DNA of 64,000 bases. Origin: Engraulis encrasicolus (lineage: Eukaryota; Chordata; Actinopteri; Clupeiformes; Engraulidae). This document shows, piece by piece, positions 58,797-64,000 of the stretch (position 1 is its first letter; every line of letters starts with the position of its first letter). The stretch spans positions 18,431,815 through 18,495,814 of the forward strand of contig NC_085866.1 in the NCBI RefSeq assembly GCF_034702125.1. The letters are read 5' to 3'. The notes below the pieces were generated by a model, which saw only the letters and a program-made list of their open reading frames with translations, was not told the DNA's origin and made no database searches. Both the position numbers and the translations under genes were made by a program.

Positions 58797-58980
58797 TTAT
58801 CTAGCTGGAGCGCGGTAGTAGTAAGCGGCATAAATAGCCGGCCAAGGAAGAGTAGGCTACGCTTGATATGATCGGCATATAGGCTACTTTTCACCCAGTT
58901 TGTGACGGGGCAACAGCACGCATGGGAGCGACATAACCCAGGTTCATTTCAGACATAGGCTACTATACATTCCACAAAGT
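58797..58980 (+). promoter_or_regulatory. Probable smim1 promoter and 5' UTR exon
   Basis: A GATA-type site (TTATCT, 58797-58802) lies 28 bp before a TATA-like ATAAATA (58830-58836). A good donor (AAAGT|GTAAGT) at 58981 would end a non-coding first exon, and CCCCAG|TGCTG before the ATG exon (acceptor AG 59721-59722... reading CCCCAG) would receive it. Position, strand and the known erythroid role of SMIM1 support the reading, but it is an inference. Confidence 0.5.
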
Positions 58981-59328
58981 GTAAGTATCAAACTCTGACC
59001 AGTATCGTGTTTGTAATAACAATAGAATACTCGGCTTGGCTAATGCTGTACATTACTATTTCAATGTTTATTTTGAATGCTCCATAGTGTTTTATTTTTT
59101 ATTTTATTTTGAATGTCGCATAATCACATTAGCCTAAATATGGAAATGGGACAGGTGGTTTCAAGGGATATTACCTCTTTCGCTGTATGCTAAACAAGTG
59201 GAACAACGTTAATCCCCTCAATAACTAACAACGTTGGACTTTGGCCAGAGAGCATGGCTGTGTCATTGTGTATGTAATTGAGAGGGAAACAGGTCATGCA
59301 TGATTAGCCCTTTCTCACCAAGTTTAAA

Positions 59329-59434
<106 letters not shown>

Positions 59435-59486
59435 TAATAACATGTGTCTGGTTTTTTTTACCTCAGTGGTGGCTGGCCATGGGCCC

Positions 59487-59524
<38 letters not shown>

Positions 59525-59733
59525 TCTGTGTCTGTGTCTGTGTGTGTGTGTGTGTGTGTGTGTCTGTGTCTGTGTCTGTGTCTGTGTGTGTCTGCATTTG
59601 TGTGTGTAGCCTCTGTTTGTGTACCCTGAGCCAATGGTCACAGAGGGTGAGGATGAGAGAGAGAGAGAGGGACAGGGTGCTAATGTATGTGTGTTAATGT
59701 TGTTGTGTTTGTGTGTCCCCAGTGCTGCTAGTC

Positions 59734-63317
<3,584 letters not shown>

Positions 63318-63326
63318 CAACAGCAG

Positions 63327-63344
63327 TGTGTGTGTGTGTGTGTG

Positions 63345-63406
<62 letters not shown>
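63327..63406. repeat. (GT)n microsatellite in the smim1 3' UTR
   Basis: GT tract directly after the coding end, separating the last exon from its partial copy. Confidence 0.95.
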
Positions 63407-63410
<4 letters not shown>

Positions 63411-63433
63411 CGCGAGTGTGTGTTTGGAGGAGT

Positions 63434-63515
63434 GGGACAGCACTGGTGTCCGTCTACTGTACCTACTGTGCTATGTGGCCACCAACGGATACCACATACA
63501 AGGACGCTGACAACT
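63434..63515 (+). repeat. Partial duplicate of the smim1 terminal coding exon
   Basis: CAGCACTGGTGTCCGTCTAC through GGACGCTGACAAC matches 63257-63320 (CAGCACTGGTGTCTGTCTAC through GGACGTTGACAAC) with substitutions and an internal insertion. Both copies are followed by TGTGTGYG sequence. It lies in the 3' UTR. Confidence 0.8.
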
Positions 63516-63810
63516 CCTTTCTATGTGTGCGTATGTGTGTGGGTGTGTGAGAGGGAGAGGATGGGAGTGAGATTGTGATTGCCATTTTTATATGCCAAGA
63601 AGATACTCATCAAGGGTTCTATCAAGAGGCACATGCCAAAGGTGCATGGAAAACTGTACACTGAACACTCACACGAGCCATTATTTAATACCTGTTTTTG
63701 TAATGAATGAATAATGTACTGTATATCATTTCAAACCATGTGACTGCAACATGTACTGTAGCTTTGCATTTACAAGAGAGCAAAGAATGTTGTTGAGCTG
63801 CTCATAAGTG

Positions 63811-63933
<123 letters not shown>

Positions 63934-64000
63934 ATTTTGTCAACCATTGACAATCATCATCAAACGCATGTAGTACAGTGTATTGCATGAGACTTTTCTG

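Overview
This is vertebrate nuclear DNA, almost certainly from a teleost fish. Intron-split genes are separated by DNA dense in transposons, foldback elements, tRNA-derived SINEs and very long (CA)n/(GT)n tracts. A few single N bases (9370, 12542, 33664) suggest a draft assembly.

Layout. 1-6859: flank plus an apparently intact DIRS-type tyrosine-recombinase retrotransposon (1013-6859). 6860-16290: no gene, a stack of small transposons. 16298-19585: a five-exon TNF-receptor-superfamily gene (HVEM/TNFRSF14-like). 19586-26453: repeats, including a 1.94-kb transposon with CACTG ends (22399-24341). 26454-34001: a Ty3/gypsy-type LTR element broken by at least three later DNA-transposon insertions. 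36140-39508: a second, tandem TNFRSF14-like gene. 39509-44118: repeats. 44119-46196 (minus): a linker histone, probably the oocyte/germline type H1M. 47050-54349 (plus): a ten-exon coiled-coil gene, probably ccdc27. 55443-57719 (minus): mad2l2 (REV7). 59734-63317 (plus): smim1. The rest is microsatellite.

The receptor pair, ccdc27-like, mad2l2 and smim1 have human counterparts on 1p36, so this looks like a conserved linkage group. The linker histone gene and ccdc27 are divergent, ccdc27 and mad2l2 are convergent with predicted poly(A) signals about 50 bp apart, and mad2l2 and smim1 are divergent.

Most unusual: (1) the DIRS element, whose internal complementary region is exactly the fusion of the complements of its two outer ends; (2) three introns that open with (AC)n and close with (GT)n, an arrangement reported in teleosts to bridge introns by RNA pairing; (3) repeated tandem duplication of exon 3' ends together with their 5' splice sites in the ccdc27-like gene, and a similar copy behind smim1; (4) two TNFRSF14-like receptors that end just after the membrane segment.
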